A stretch of DNA of 64,000 nucleotides, from contig NZ_LR733275.1 in the NCBI RefSeq assembly GCF_902506415.1, forward strand, positions 941,651 to 1,005,650. The letters are read 5' to 3'. Both the position numbers and the translations under genes were made by a program. Numbering within the stretch: the stretch's first letter is position 1; every line of letters begins with the position of its first letter. The notes beneath the pieces are model-generated. The model saw nothing but the letters and a program-made list of their open reading frames with translations, did no database searches and was not told where the DNA came from. Positions 35,284 to 44,538 of this stretch are shown in pieces. The DNA is from Massilia sp. 9I. Lineage in GTDB: Bacteria > Pseudomonadota > Gammaproteobacteria > Burkholderiales > Burkholderiaceae_D.

Positions 35284-38013
35284 ATGAACCCTGCTGCGCC
35301 GTCCACCCCTTCCCCTATGACACACTCGCGCTTCCTGCAGCGCTGGCTCGGGGCCGATCCGGCGCGCCAGGCGCAGCTCGACGAGCTGTCCGGATTATCG
35401 CTGGCCGGCGTCGACCTTGGCGCGTTATTGGCGCGCCAGCTCGAGGCCGGCCTGCCCCTGCCGCGCGCCATGCGCCGCCTGCGCAACCTGCTGGTCTGCG
35501 CCATCATCCGGCGCGATCTCGAAGGCCGCGCCGAACTCGACGAAGTGGTGAGCGCCATGACCCGCTTCGCCGATTTCGCCATCCAGACCCACGTCGCCGC
35601 CCTCACCGAGGAGCTGGTGGCCGCCCATGGCATGCCGGTCGGCGAGGAATCCGGCCGCCCGCAAGGGCTCATGGTGCTCTCGATGGGCAAGGGCGGCGGC
35701 GGCGAGCTGAACGTTTCGTCGGACATCGACCTGATCTTCGTCTACCCCGAGGACGGCGATACCGCTGCCGGCCCCGGCCAGCGCCAGCTGTCCAACCACG
35801 AGTTTTTCGTGCGCCTCGGGCGCCGCCTGAACGCCGCCCTGTCCGAAATCATCGAGGACGGCTTCACCTTCCGCGTCGACATGGCGCTGCGCCCCAACGG
35901 GAATTCGGGCCCGCTGGCGGCCAGCCTTGCCATGGTCGAGGAATACCTCATTGTGCAGGGCCGGGAATGGGAGCGTTATGCCTGGGTCAAGGCGCGCGCG
36001 GTCACCGGCGATCCGGAGGACATCGCGGCACTGGACGCGATCGTGCGCCCCTTCGTGTTCCGGCGCTACCTGGATTTCGGCGTGATCGACGCGATCCGCA
36101 ACATGCACGCGCAGATCCGCGCCGAGGTCAAGCGCCAGGAGCGCCTGCACCCGGAGCGCAGCCACAACGTCAAGCTGGGCCGCGGCGGGATCCGCGAGAT
36201 CGAATTCCTGGCCCAGGTGTTCCAGCTGATCCGCGGCGGGCGCGACCCGGCCCTGCGCGAACGCTCGACCCGGACCACCTTGCGCCTTCTGGCCGAGCGC
36301 GAGCTGCTGTCCCAGGATACGGTGGCGCGCCTGCTGGAGGCCTACACTTTTCTGCGCAACCTGGAACACCGCCTGCAGTACCTGGACGACGCCCAGACCC
36401 ATACCCTGCCCGCCAGCGAGGAAGACCGCCTGGCGGTGGCCCGGATGATGGGCCTGCCCGACGTGTCCACCCTCTTGGTGCGGCTGGAAGAGCAGCGCGC
36501 CTTCGTCGCCGCCCAGTTCGACGCGATCTTCGCCGACAAGAGCGAAGGCGGCGAAGCGGAAGGCGCGACCCTGGCCGACGATCCGGAAAACCGCGAGGCG
36601 ATCGCCGCCCGCCTGCTCGAGCTCGGCTACGACGATCCGGCCGGGGCGGCCGCGCGCCTGGTCGCCACCCTGCAGGGCCCGCGCCTGGCCAGCTTGCCGG
36701 ACGCCAGCCGCGCCCGCCTGCTGGCGCTGGGCGACGCGGCCCTCGGGAGCATCGCTACCGTCGTGCGCGAGGCCGGCATCGGCAGCCACGCCGGCACGCT
36801 CGGGCGCCTGCTCGACTTCTTCGAAGCGATCGCACGCCGCTCGGCTTACCTGTCGCTGCTGACCGAATACCCGCACACCCTCGAGCGCGTGATCCGGATG
36901 ATCAATGCCAGCGGCTGGGCCGCCACCTTCCTGACCCAGCACCCGATCCTGCTCGACGAGCTGCTGGACGACCGCAATGAGGGCGTCGCCGACCTCGCCC
37001 AGCTGGCAAGCGAGCTGGACACGCAGCTGAGCGAGGCGGCCGGCGACACCGAGCGCCAGCTCGACATCCTGCGCGAAGCCCACCACGCCCAGCTGTTCCG
37101 GCTGCTGGCGCTGGACCTGGCCGGCGAACTCTCGGTCGAGCGCCTGGCCGACCACCTGTCGCTGCTGGCCGACACCATCGTCGGCGCCACCATCCGCCAT
37201 GCCTGGCGCGCGGTCGCCAGCCGCCATCGCGAGGAGCCGCGCTTCGCCGTCATCGCCTATGGCAAGCTGGGCGGCAAGGAGCTGGGCTACGTGTCCGACC
37301 TCGACGTGATCTTCCTGTTCGACGACGAGGACGAGATGGCCCCGTCCAACTATGCCAAGCTGGCGCAGCGCTTCATTACCTGGAACACGGCCCACACCGC
37401 GGCCGGCATCCTGTTCGACATCGACACCGCCCTGCGCCCGGACGGCGCCAGCGGCATGCTGGTGTCCAGCGTCGGCGCCTTCGAGCGCTACCAGACGGCC
37501 AGCGCCTGGATCTGGGAACACCAGGCCCTGACCCGGGCCCGCTTCTGCGCCGGCGACGCCGCCATCGGCGAGCGCTTCGAGCAGATCCGCATCGCCGTGC
37601 TGCGCAAGGACAGGAGCGGCCAGGAGCAGCAGCTGAAGGACGAGGTGCGCGCCATGCGCCGCCGCATGCGCGATGCCAACGTCAACGCCAGCCTGCTGTT
37701 CGACCTGAAACAGGACGAAGGCGGGATGATCGACATCGAGTTCATCGTCCAGTATCTGGTGCTGCGCCATGCCGCCAACTACCCGCAACTGACGGCAAAT
37801 GCCGGCAACATCGCCCTGCTCCGCCTGTGCGGCGAGCTTGGCCTGATCGACGCCGGGCTGGCGGCCGCTGTCGCCGACGCCTACCGGGCCATGCGCCGCC
37901 TGCAGCACCAGGTGCGCCTGCAGGGGCAGGAAAAGGCGCGTGTCGATCCGCAGCTGCTGGGCGGCCACCCGGAGGCCGTGCGGCGCCTGTGGGAAGCCTG
38001 CCTGGGCGCCTGA
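35284..38013 (+). CDS. glnE: Bifunctional glutamine synthetase adenylyltransferase/adenylyl-removing enzyme
   Basis: 909 residues from the ATG at 35284. It has two nucleotidyltransferase domains. The N-terminal adenylyl-removing half carries MGKGGGGELNVSSDIDLIFVYPEDGD, with the expected G-G-E-L-N..S-D-I-D motif, and the C-terminal adenylylating half has AYGKLGGKELGYVSDLDVIFLFDDEDE. NVKLGRGGIREIEFLAQVFQLIRGGRD and DVNASLLFDLKQDEGGMIDIEFIVQYLVL are the linker and regulatory blocks. It sets glutamine synthetase activity in response to PII and glutamine. An ntrC-like gene also lies at the end of the window, but the two are far apart. The 165-bp divergent gap with yhdP should hold both promoters. 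Confidence 0.95.
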   Translation: MNPAAPSTPSPMTHSRFLQRWLGADPARQAQLDELSGLSLAGVDLGALLARQLEAGLPLPRAMRRLRNLLVCAIIRRDLEGRAELDEVVSAMTRFADFAIQTHVAALTEELVAAHGMPVGEESGRPQGLMVLSMGKGGGGELNVSSDIDLIFVYPEDGDTAAGPGQRQLSNHEFFVRLGRRLNAALSEIIEDGFTFRVDMALRPNGNSGPLAASLAMVEEYLIVQGREWERYAWVKARAVTGDPEDIAALDAIVRPFVFRRYLDFGVIDAIRNMHAQIRAEVKRQERLHPERSHNVKLGRGGIREIEFLAQVFQLIRGGRDPALRERSTRTTLRLLAERELLSQDTVARLLEAYTFLRNLEHRLQYLDDAQTHTLPASEEDRLAVARMMGLPDVSTLLVRLEEQRAFVAAQFDAIFADKSEGGEAEGATLADDPENREAIAARLLELGYDDPAGAAARLVATLQGPRLASLPDASRARLLALGDAALGSIATVVREAGIGSHAGTLGRLLDFFEAIARRSAYLSLLTEYPHTLERVIRMINASGWAATFLTQHPILLDELLDDRNEGVADLAQLASELDTQLSEAAGDTERQLDILREAHHAQLFRLLALDLAGELSVERLADHLSLLADTIVGATIRHAWRAVASRHREEPRFAVIAYGKLGGKELGYVSDLDVIFLFDDEDEMAPSNYAKLAQRFITWNTAHTAAGILFDIDTALRPDGASGMLVSSVGAFERYQTASAWIWEHQALTRARFCAGDAAIGERFEQIRIAVLRKDRSGQEQQLKDEVRAMRRRMRDANVNASLLFDLKQDEGGMIDIEFIVQYLVLRHAANYPQLTANAGNIALLRLCGELGLIDAGLAAAVADAYRAMRRLQHQVRLQGQEKARVDPQLLGGHPEAVRRLWEACLGA

Positions 38014-38025
38014 ATTATTCCTTCC

Positions 38026-38048
38026 GCATGCACCAATCCGGTGCATGC
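38026..38048 (+). terminator. Hairpin downstream of glnE
   Basis: GCATGCACC and GGTGCATGC form a 9-bp perfect stem around AATCC, 12 bp past the glnE stop. The tail is C-rich then TTCTTATGCGTTTTT, so termination is plausible but not classic. Confidence 0.55.
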
Positions 38049-38322
38049 GCCCCCTTCTTATGCGTTTTTCCCTATCAAAGCACATGTTTTGCGCATAGAT
38101 TTTCTATTGACTTTTGAGTCAGAGATTTCCTACGCAAAACTGTTGTTTTTCGTTCAGTTTTCACACCTGTGTAATTGACGGGCATCAATACAGAATGATC
38201 TTATACAGAGGTGTATGCACTAAAGCATTGCCGCTACCCGTGGTGTGCCGGTCCGCACAAGTTGCACCTTTTGAAAACATAGAACCGCGCCCTCCCTTTC
38301 TCGGGCGCACGATGGAGAACAC
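38049..38322 (+). other. AT-rich leader/promoter region of TBDR3
   Basis: About 270 bp, clearly lower in GC than its surroundings, with no supported gene. It contains TTGACG (38175-38180) and TTATAC (38201-38206) at a 20-bp spacing, too wide for a normal sigma70 promoter. The true promoter is unresolved. A GGAG ribosome-binding site precedes the TBDR3 ATG. Confidence 0.35.
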
Positions 38323-41223
38323 ATGCAACAACGAACCAAGATCGCGATGGCCGTCGCTATCGCCCTCCAGTCCATGATTTCCGTGGCGCAGGCTCAAGAG
38401 GCTCCGCAACGCGTCGAAGTCACCGGTTCACGCATTCGCCAGGTTGACCTGGAAACTGCGCAGCCGGTCCAGGTGGTGAGCCAGGAACAGATCCAGAAAA
38501 GCGGTCTCGTGACCGTTGGCGATATCGTCAACCAGCTGTCGTCGGTCGGTACGCCGGCATTCAGCCGCGGCTCGGTCCTGACCTCGAACCGCGAACAGGG
38601 TGGCCAGTACATCAACATGCGTAACCTGGGTGCGCAGCGCCTGCTCGTGCTGGTCAACGGCAAGCGCTGGACCGCTTCGGTGGCGGGCTTCACCGACATG
38701 TCGACCGTCCCGTCGGCGCTGATCGAGCGTATTGAAGTGCTGAAAGACGGCGCCTCCTCGATCTACGGTTCGGACGCAATTGCGGGCGTGGTCAACATCA
38801 TCCTGAAGAAGACCATGCAGGGCGGCACCGCCAGTGCCTACACCGGCCAGAACGACCTGGGCGACGGCAAGAACAAGGACTTCTCGGTTACCTACGGCGC
38901 CGGCGACGACAAGGCCAGCCTGCTGTTCGGCCTGACCCACACCCAGCAAGGCGAAGTCTGGGCCAAGGACCGCAACGCCACCGCCTTCACCTTCGGCCCG
39001 GCACACTACAACGGCGGCCTGGGCACCTCGCCATGGGGCCGTATCACCCCGGTGAACGCATCCGGCGGCTCGAACACCACCGCATCGGCGGGCGGCTTCA
39101 ACCGTATCATCAACCACACCGGCACCTTCGACGGCGTGGGCACCAGCTCGGATTCGCGCAACCCGAACAGCTACCATGCATATGCCGGCGCCGACGCCGA
39201 CGTGTTCAACTCGACCCAGCAGATGCACCTGCTGTCGCCGAACAAGCTGACCTCGATCTTCACCAAGGGTGAGATCGCGCTGCCGTACGACATGCGCCTG
39301 ACCACCACCGGCATGTACGCAGTGCGCGATTCGAGCCGCCAGGTCGCCGGCTATCCGCTGACCTCGACCACCCAGGCGAAGTACCCGGTCTATATCGACA
39401 AGGACAACTACTACAACCCGTACGGCAACCAGGTTGCCGGCGCCGGCAAGGGTATCGACCTGTTCTTCGCCCGTCGCACCATCGAAGTGCCGCGCGTGAC
39501 CGACAACACCAACCGCACCCTGCACCTGGATGCCGCACTCGAAGGCAATTTCCAGATCCGCAACCTGCCGTGGAACTGGTCGCTGGCCTATAACTACAAC
39601 AAGGTCGAAGGCACCAACACCGGCTACGGCGACCTGAACCTGCTGAACCTGAAGAAGGCCCTGGGCCCGTCCTTCCGCAACGCATCCGGCGTGGTCCAGT
39701 GCGGCACCGCGGCAAGCCCGATCCCGCTGGCGGAATGCGTGCCTTGGGACATCCTCGGCGGCCCGTCGGCCTCGACTCCGGCAGCCCTGAACTATGTCAT
39801 GGCAGTTGGCCAGGCGACCTACGGCTCGACCATCAGCAATGCCAACGCCGACATCAGCGGCGAGCTGTTCAACCTGCCTGCAGGCGCTGTCGGCATCGCG
39901 GGTGGCCTCGAACACCGCACCGTACGCGGCTACGACCGCCCGGGCCAGTTCGAGCAGTCCGGCTACTCGACCGGCCTGGCCGGCAACTCGACCTACGGCC
40001 GTTTCACCGTGCGTGAAGCCTACCTCGAAGCCCAGATCCCGCTGCTGAAAGCAATGCCGTTCGCGGAACTGCTGAACCTGAACCTGGCGTCGCGCTACTC
40101 GGACTACTCGAACTTCGGTTCGACGACCAACAGCAAGGCCAGCTTCATGTGGAAGCCAATCAAGGACCTGCTGGCACGCGGCACCTGGGCTGAAGGTTTC
40201 CGCGCCCCGACCCTGAACGACACCTTCGGCGGCGGTTCGCAGTCTTACGACAGCTACCTGGACGCCTGCGACAGCGCCTTCGGCAATGCGGCAACCACCC
40301 CGGCCACCAAGGCACGCTGCACCGCCGCCGGTGTTCCGGCAACCTTCCGCCAGGTGAACCAGGCCGGTACCCCGGTCACCGCCGGTGGCGCCCAGACCCC
40401 GACGCCATTCCAGACCGGCGCCGGCAACTCGGCCCTGCAGCCGGAAACCGCGGTCACCAAGACCGCCGGCTTCGTCTACAGCCCATCCTACGTGCCTGGC
40501 CTGTCGGTCGGCCTCGACTGGTTCAACATCAAGGTGGCGAACCGCATCACTGCGATCAGCGCGACCTTCGTCGTGAACCAGTGCTACATCGACGGCGTGC
40601 AGAGCTTCTGCGATGCGATCAAGCGTGATCCGATCACCGGCCAGATCGTCAACCTGTCGCGCGGCAACGCCAACCTGGGCGCACTGGAAACCGAAGGCTA
40701 CGACCTGAGCCTGAACTACCGTCTGCCACGTACCCGCTACGGCCAGTTTGGCTTCCGTTCGGAAACCACCTATGTTGATTCGTATCGCAGCAAGTCGAGC
40801 AACACTGCCAGCTTCACCGAGTATGCAGGCGAATACGACATCTTCAAGTGGAAGGCAAACATCGCGTTTGACTGGAGCCTGGGCAACTGGAGCGTCACCC
40901 TGGCCAACCGCTTCTACAGCAGCCAGAAGAACCGTTGCTGGACCGCCTCCCCGGCAGTCGAGTGCTCGAACCCGACGGGCTTGGCAACCTGGGGCACCGG
41001 CTACAACAAGTTCAAGGAAATGTGGTACAGCGACCTGTCGGTCGGCTACGCCCTGCCATGGAACGCGAAGCTGCTGGCTGGTGTGAACAACATCGGCAAC
41101 AAGGGTCCGATCATCAACTACAACGCGAACAGCGGCTACGGCGGCCCGAACTCCTCGAGCTCGGTCAACCCGGAACTGCCGATCGACCGCTTCTTCTACG
41201 TGCGCTACAACCAGAGCTTCTGA
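38323..41223 (+). CDS. TonB-dependent outer-membrane receptor (TBDR3)
   Basis: 966 residues. The start has GGAG 6-9 nt upstream. Signal peptide MQQRTKIAMAVAIALQSMISVAQAQ. N-terminal QRVEVTGSRIRQVDLETAQPVQV is followed by plug blocks (EQIQKSGLVTVGDIVNQLSSV; QYINMRNLGAQRLLVLVNGKRW; EVLKDGASSIYGSDAIAGVVNIILKK). The barrel ends DRFFYVRYNQSF. An outer loop has a Cys pair (CDSAFGNAATTPATKARC). It is the tandem paralogue of TBDR4: IRQVDLETAQP, AGYPL, DRFFYVRYNQ and most plug residues are the same. Substrate unknown. Confidence 0.93.
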   Translation: MQQRTKIAMAVAIALQSMISVAQAQEAPQRVEVTGSRIRQVDLETAQPVQVVSQEQIQKSGLVTVGDIVNQLSSVGTPAFSRGSVLTSNREQGGQYINMRNLGAQRLLVLVNGKRWTASVAGFTDMSTVPSALIERIEVLKDGASSIYGSDAIAGVVNIILKKTMQGGTASAYTGQNDLGDGKNKDFSVTYGAGDDKASLLFGLTHTQQGEVWAKDRNATAFTFGPAHYNGGLGTSPWGRITPVNASGGSNTTASAGGFNRIINHTGTFDGVGTSSDSRNPNSYHAYAGADADVFNSTQQMHLLSPNKLTSIFTKGEIALPYDMRLTTTGMYAVRDSSRQVAGYPLTSTTQAKYPVYIDKDNYYNPYGNQVAGAGKGIDLFFARRTIEVPRVTDNTNRTLHLDAALEGNFQIRNLPWNWSLAYNYNKVEGTNTGYGDLNLLNLKKALGPSFRNASGVVQCGTAASPIPLAECVPWDILGGPSASTPAALNYVMAVGQATYGSTISNANADISGELFNLPAGAVGIAGGLEHRTVRGYDRPGQFEQSGYSTGLAGNSTYGRFTVREAYLEAQIPLLKAMPFAELLNLNLASRYSDYSNFGSTTNSKASFMWKPIKDLLARGTWAEGFRAPTLNDTFGGGSQSYDSYLDACDSAFGNAATTPATKARCTAAGVPATFRQVNQAGTPVTAGGAQTPTPFQTGAGNSALQPETAVTKTAGFVYSPSYVPGLSVGLDWFNIKVANRITAISATFVVNQCYIDGVQSFCDAIKRDPITGQIVNLSRGNANLGALETEGYDLSLNYRLPRTRYGQFGFRSETTYVDSYRSKSSNTASFTEYAGEYDIFKWKANIAFDWSLGNWSVTLANRFYSSQKNRCWTASPAVECSNPTGLATWGTGYNKFKEMWYSDLSVGYALPWNAKLLAGVNNIGNKGPIINYNANSGYGGPNSSSSVNPELPIDRFFYVRYNQSF

Positions 41224-41268
41224 TAGCGCACTACGCATAAGCGATTCGACGCAATTTAATTGCGTAGC

Positions 41269-41304
41269 AAGCCCGTCCGGCGCAAGCCGGGCGGGCTTTT
41301 TCTT
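41269..41304 (+). terminator. Terminator after TBDR3
   Basis: AAGCCCGTCCGGC and GCCGGGCGGGCTT form a stem around GCAA, followed by TTTTCTTT. One G-T pair occurs in the stem. Confidence 0.9.
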
Positions 41305-41351
41305 TGGTTTTTTGATATCTGCATTCGTCAATAGTTAAATTGTATCCGCCC

Positions 41352-41388
41352 AGTAAATACACAAAATTGCAACAATTGTGTATTTACT
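41352..41388. promoter_or_regulatory. Perfect 13-bp inverted repeat upstream of TBDR4 (operator candidate)
   Basis: AGTAAATACACAA (41352-41364) and TTGTGTATTTACT (41376-41388) are exact reverse complements separated by 11 nt. It sits about 160 bp before the TBDR4 start codon, past the TBDR3 terminator. AT-richness makes a terminator unlikely, so a dimeric regulator site is the better guess. The AAATA..TATTT core has the same 21-nt spacing as the repeat at the TBDR6 promoter. Confidence 0.6.
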
Positions 41389-41547
41389 ACGCTTGTTTAG
41401 TTTGACACTCCACGGCAACGGGTGATCTTATTGCTGACTTGAAAGCAATCTCAGTTGAGAGATTGACTACTTTCAGGTGGTCGTAACGACCCTTCCCGAT
41501 GGCCAGCCACAAGCATGGCCGCGTTTTCACCCAAGGAGTTTTGCAAC

Positions 41548-44409
41548 ATGATGGAAACAATCTTGTCCCGGTCGATCCGCGCGATCTGCCTGGGCGGCAT
41601 GACCCTCAGCATGGGCGCCGCTTTCGCCCAGGACGCAGCGCAGCCGCTGCAGCGCGTCGAAGTGACCGGTTCGCGTATCCGCCAGGTCGACCTCGAAACG
41701 GCGCAGCCGATCCAGGTCATGACCTCGGAACAGATCCAGAAGACCGGCCTGGTCACCGTCGGCGACGTGCTGAACCAGCTGTCCTCGGCCGGTTCGCCGG
41801 ACTTCAGCAAGGGCGGCTCGCTGACCTCGAACCGTGAAAACGGCGGCCAGTACATCAACCTGCGCAATCTGGGCTCGAACCGCCTGCTGGTGCTGGTGGA
41901 CGGCAAGCGCTGGACCCAGTCCGTCGATGGCTACACCGACATGTCGACCGTGCCGGCCTCGATGATCGAACGCATCGAAGTGTTGAAGGACGGCGCCTCC
42001 TCGATCTACGGCTCGGACGCGATCGCGGGCGTGGTCAACATCATCCTGAAAAAGCGCCTGGAAGGCGGCAACCTGAGCGTCTACCTGGGCCAGAACGAGA
42101 AAGCCGACGGCAAGAGCAAGGACTTCTCGCTGAGCTTCGGCGCCAACGGCGAGAAGACCTCGCTGATGTTCGGCCTGTCGCATACCGAGCAGGGCGTGGT
42201 ATGGGCCAAGACCCGCGACATCACCAAGTACCCGCGCGGCCCGAAATACCAGAACGAAGGCCTGGGCGTGGGCCCATGGGGCGAGATCCTCCCGCTCGAC
42301 TTCTCCTTCGACAAGGTCCTGAACCACACCGGTGGCCCGCTGGGCGACGGCGTCGGCCAGGATTCGCGCAACCCGGCCAACTACCACGACTGGGACGGCG
42401 GTCCGCTGGACAACTTCAACAGCGCCTCGCAGATGATGTTCGCGATGCCGACCAGGCTCGACACCATCTTCACCAAGGGTACCGTCGAACTGCCGTACGG
42501 CATGCAGTTCCAGACCACCGCGATGTACTCGCAGCGCAAGTCGGTAGCCCAGGTCGCCGGCTACCCGCTGAACAGCGAATCGCAGCCGGCCTTCCCGGTC
42601 TACATCGACAAGGACAGCTACTACAACCCGTACGGCAGCTCGGTCGTCGGCGCAGCCACCGCGCAGGACCTGTACTTCTACCGCCGCACCATCGAAGTGC
42701 CGCGCGTGACCGAGAACCGCAACAACACCCTGCACATCGACGCCACCCTGTCGGGCGACTTCGAGTTCCGTTCGCTGCCTTGGAACTGGGACATCGGCTA
42801 CAACCACAGCGCCGTCAAAGGCTCGCTGCTGGGCACCGGCAACGTCAACCTGCTGAACCTGAAGAAGGCCCTGGGCCCATCCTTCCTGAACGCGTCGGGC
42901 GTGGTCCAGTGCGGCACCGCGGCGAACCCGATCGCGCTGGCGGAATGCCAGCCATGGAACATCATCGGCGGCCCGTCGGCCTCAACCCCGGCCATCATGA
43001 ACTACGTCATGGCGACCGGCCAGGCAACCTACGGTTCGACCACCAACAGCGCCACCGCCAACCTCGCCGGTGAAATCTTCACCCTGCCGGCAGGCGCGAT
43101 CGGCGTCGCGGCCGGTATCGAACACCGCGAAGTGAAAGGCTACGACCTGCCGGGCCAGTTCGAACAGTCGGGCTACTCGACCGACCTGGCGGGCAACCCG
43201 ACCCGCGGCCGCTACACCGTGCGTGAAGCCTATGCCGAGCTGAACGTCCCGCTGCTGAAGGGCGTGCCGCTGGCCGACCTGCTGAGCGTCAACCTGGCGA
43301 CCCGCCACTCCGACTACAGCAACTTCGGCGTGACCAACAACAGCAAGGCCAGCTTCATGTGGAAGCCGATCAAGGACCTGCTGGTGCGCGGCACCTGGGC
43401 CGAGGGCTTCCGCGCTCCGGCCGTGGGCGACACCTTCGGTGGCGGCCAGCAGACCTTCGATACCTACGTCGACCCGTGCGATTCGCTGTACGGCGCGACC
43501 AGCGACCCGGCCGTGGCGCAACGCTGCGCGGCTGCAGGCGCAGGCGCAGGCTTCCGCCAGCTGGCGCAAACCGGCCCGATCACCAGCGGCGCCGGCGACC
43601 AAAGCCCGTACCCGTTCGTGGCAGGCGCGGGCAACACCGCCCTGACTCCGGAAACCGCGATCACCAAGACCGTCGGCTTCGTGTACAGCCCGTCGTACGT
43701 CCCGGGCCTGACCGTGGCGCTGGACTGGTTCAACGTGAAGATCACCAACCAGATCACGGCGATTTCGGCGACCGAAGTGGCGGAATACTGCTACGTCGAC
43801 AACCTCGCTCCGTACTGCGCGGCGCTGAAGCGTGACCCGGCCACCGGCCAGATCATCTCGCTGAACCGCGGCAACGCCAACAAGGGCGCGCTGATGACCG
43901 AAGGTCTCGACCTGTCGGTCGGCTACCGCCTGCCGCGTACCCAGTACGGCCAGTTCGGCATCCGTTCGGAAACCTCGTACGTCGACAAGCTGCGCGACCA
44001 GGCAACCACCGGCGCCGAGTGGACCGACTACGCCGGCCAGTACTTCTACAACCGCGTCAAGTCGAACCTGTCGCTGGACTGGAGCCTGGGCGACTGGAGC
44101 GCCACCTGGACCACCCGCTTCTACAGCGGCGTGAAAGACCGTTGCTACAAGGTGAATGCCGACGAGTGCTCGAACATCGGCGGCGAAGCCAGCTGGGGCA
44201 AGAACTTCAACAAGCTGGGCAGCACTTCGTACAGCGACCTGAGCGTCGGCTACAAGACCGCGTGGAAAGGCCAGATCATGGTCGGTGTCAACAACGTCTT
44301 CGACAAGAAGCCGCGCCTGATCACCACCCCCGCCGCCTCGTCCTCGCGCGTGGATGCGGACTACCCGATCGACCGCTTCTTCTACGTGCGCTACAACCAG
44401 GCATTCTGA
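41548..44409 (+). CDS. TonB-dependent outer-membrane receptor (TBDR4)
   Basis: 953 residues from the ATG at 41548, with AAGGAG 9-14 nt upstream. Signal peptide MMETILSRSIRAICLGGMTLSMGAAFAQ. The plug begins QRVEVTGSRIRQVDLETAQPIQVMTSEQIQKTGLVTVGD and contains QYINLRNLGSNRLLVLVDGKRW and YGSDAIAGVVNIILKKR. The barrel ends DRFFYVRYNQAF. It is a close tandem duplicate of TBDR3 but has its own leader with a 13-bp palindrome and a terminator on each side, so it is separately regulated. The signal peptide is not the TBDR3 type but the ET-LSRS type shared with TBDR1 and TBDR2. Confidence 0.93.
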   Translation: MMETILSRSIRAICLGGMTLSMGAAFAQDAAQPLQRVEVTGSRIRQVDLETAQPIQVMTSEQIQKTGLVTVGDVLNQLSSAGSPDFSKGGSLTSNRENGGQYINLRNLGSNRLLVLVDGKRWTQSVDGYTDMSTVPASMIERIEVLKDGASSIYGSDAIAGVVNIILKKRLEGGNLSVYLGQNEKADGKSKDFSLSFGANGEKTSLMFGLSHTEQGVVWAKTRDITKYPRGPKYQNEGLGVGPWGEILPLDFSFDKVLNHTGGPLGDGVGQDSRNPANYHDWDGGPLDNFNSASQMMFAMPTRLDTIFTKGTVELPYGMQFQTTAMYSQRKSVAQVAGYPLNSESQPAFPVYIDKDSYYNPYGSSVVGAATAQDLYFYRRTIEVPRVTENRNNTLHIDATLSGDFEFRSLPWNWDIGYNHSAVKGSLLGTGNVNLLNLKKALGPSFLNASGVVQCGTAANPIALAECQPWNIIGGPSASTPAIMNYVMATGQATYGSTTNSATANLAGEIFTLPAGAIGVAAGIEHREVKGYDLPGQFEQSGYSTDLAGNPTRGRYTVREAYAELNVPLLKGVPLADLLSVNLATRHSDYSNFGVTNNSKASFMWKPIKDLLVRGTWAEGFRAPAVGDTFGGGQQTFDTYVDPCDSLYGATSDPAVAQRCAAAGAGAGFRQLAQTGPITSGAGDQSPYPFVAGAGNTALTPETAITKTVGFVYSPSYVPGLTVALDWFNVKITNQITAISATEVAEYCYVDNLAPYCAALKRDPATGQIISLNRGNANKGALMTEGLDLSVGYRLPRTQYGQFGIRSETSYVDKLRDQATTGAEWTDYAGQYFYNRVKSNLSLDWSLGDWSATWTTRFYSGVKDRCYKVNADECSNIGGEASWGKNFNKLGSTSYSDLSVGYKTAWKGQIMVGVNNVFDKKPRLITTPAASSSRVDADYPIDRFFYVRYNQAF

Positions 44410-44449
44410 TGATGGGGCCCGTCAGGGCCTGATCTGAAGCCAATGTCCG

Positions 44450-44482
44450 ATGCCCGCCAGGTTCGCCTGGCGGGCATTTTTC
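44450..44482 (+). terminator. Terminator after TBDR4
   Basis: ATGCCCGCCAGG and CCTGGCGGGCAT form a perfect 12-bp stem around TTCG, followed by TTTTTC. A strong intrinsic terminator. Confidence 0.93.
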
Positions 44483-44538
44483 ATTGGGCGCGGGTATCAT
44501 GTCGGATTACCCGCCCCACCGCCCTTTAGAAAAACAGC

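Noticed and set aside
38175..38206. A sigma70 promoter before TBDR3
   Set aside because: TTGACG and TTATAC are 20 bp apart, too wide, and no better pair was found. I left the promoter unassigned.
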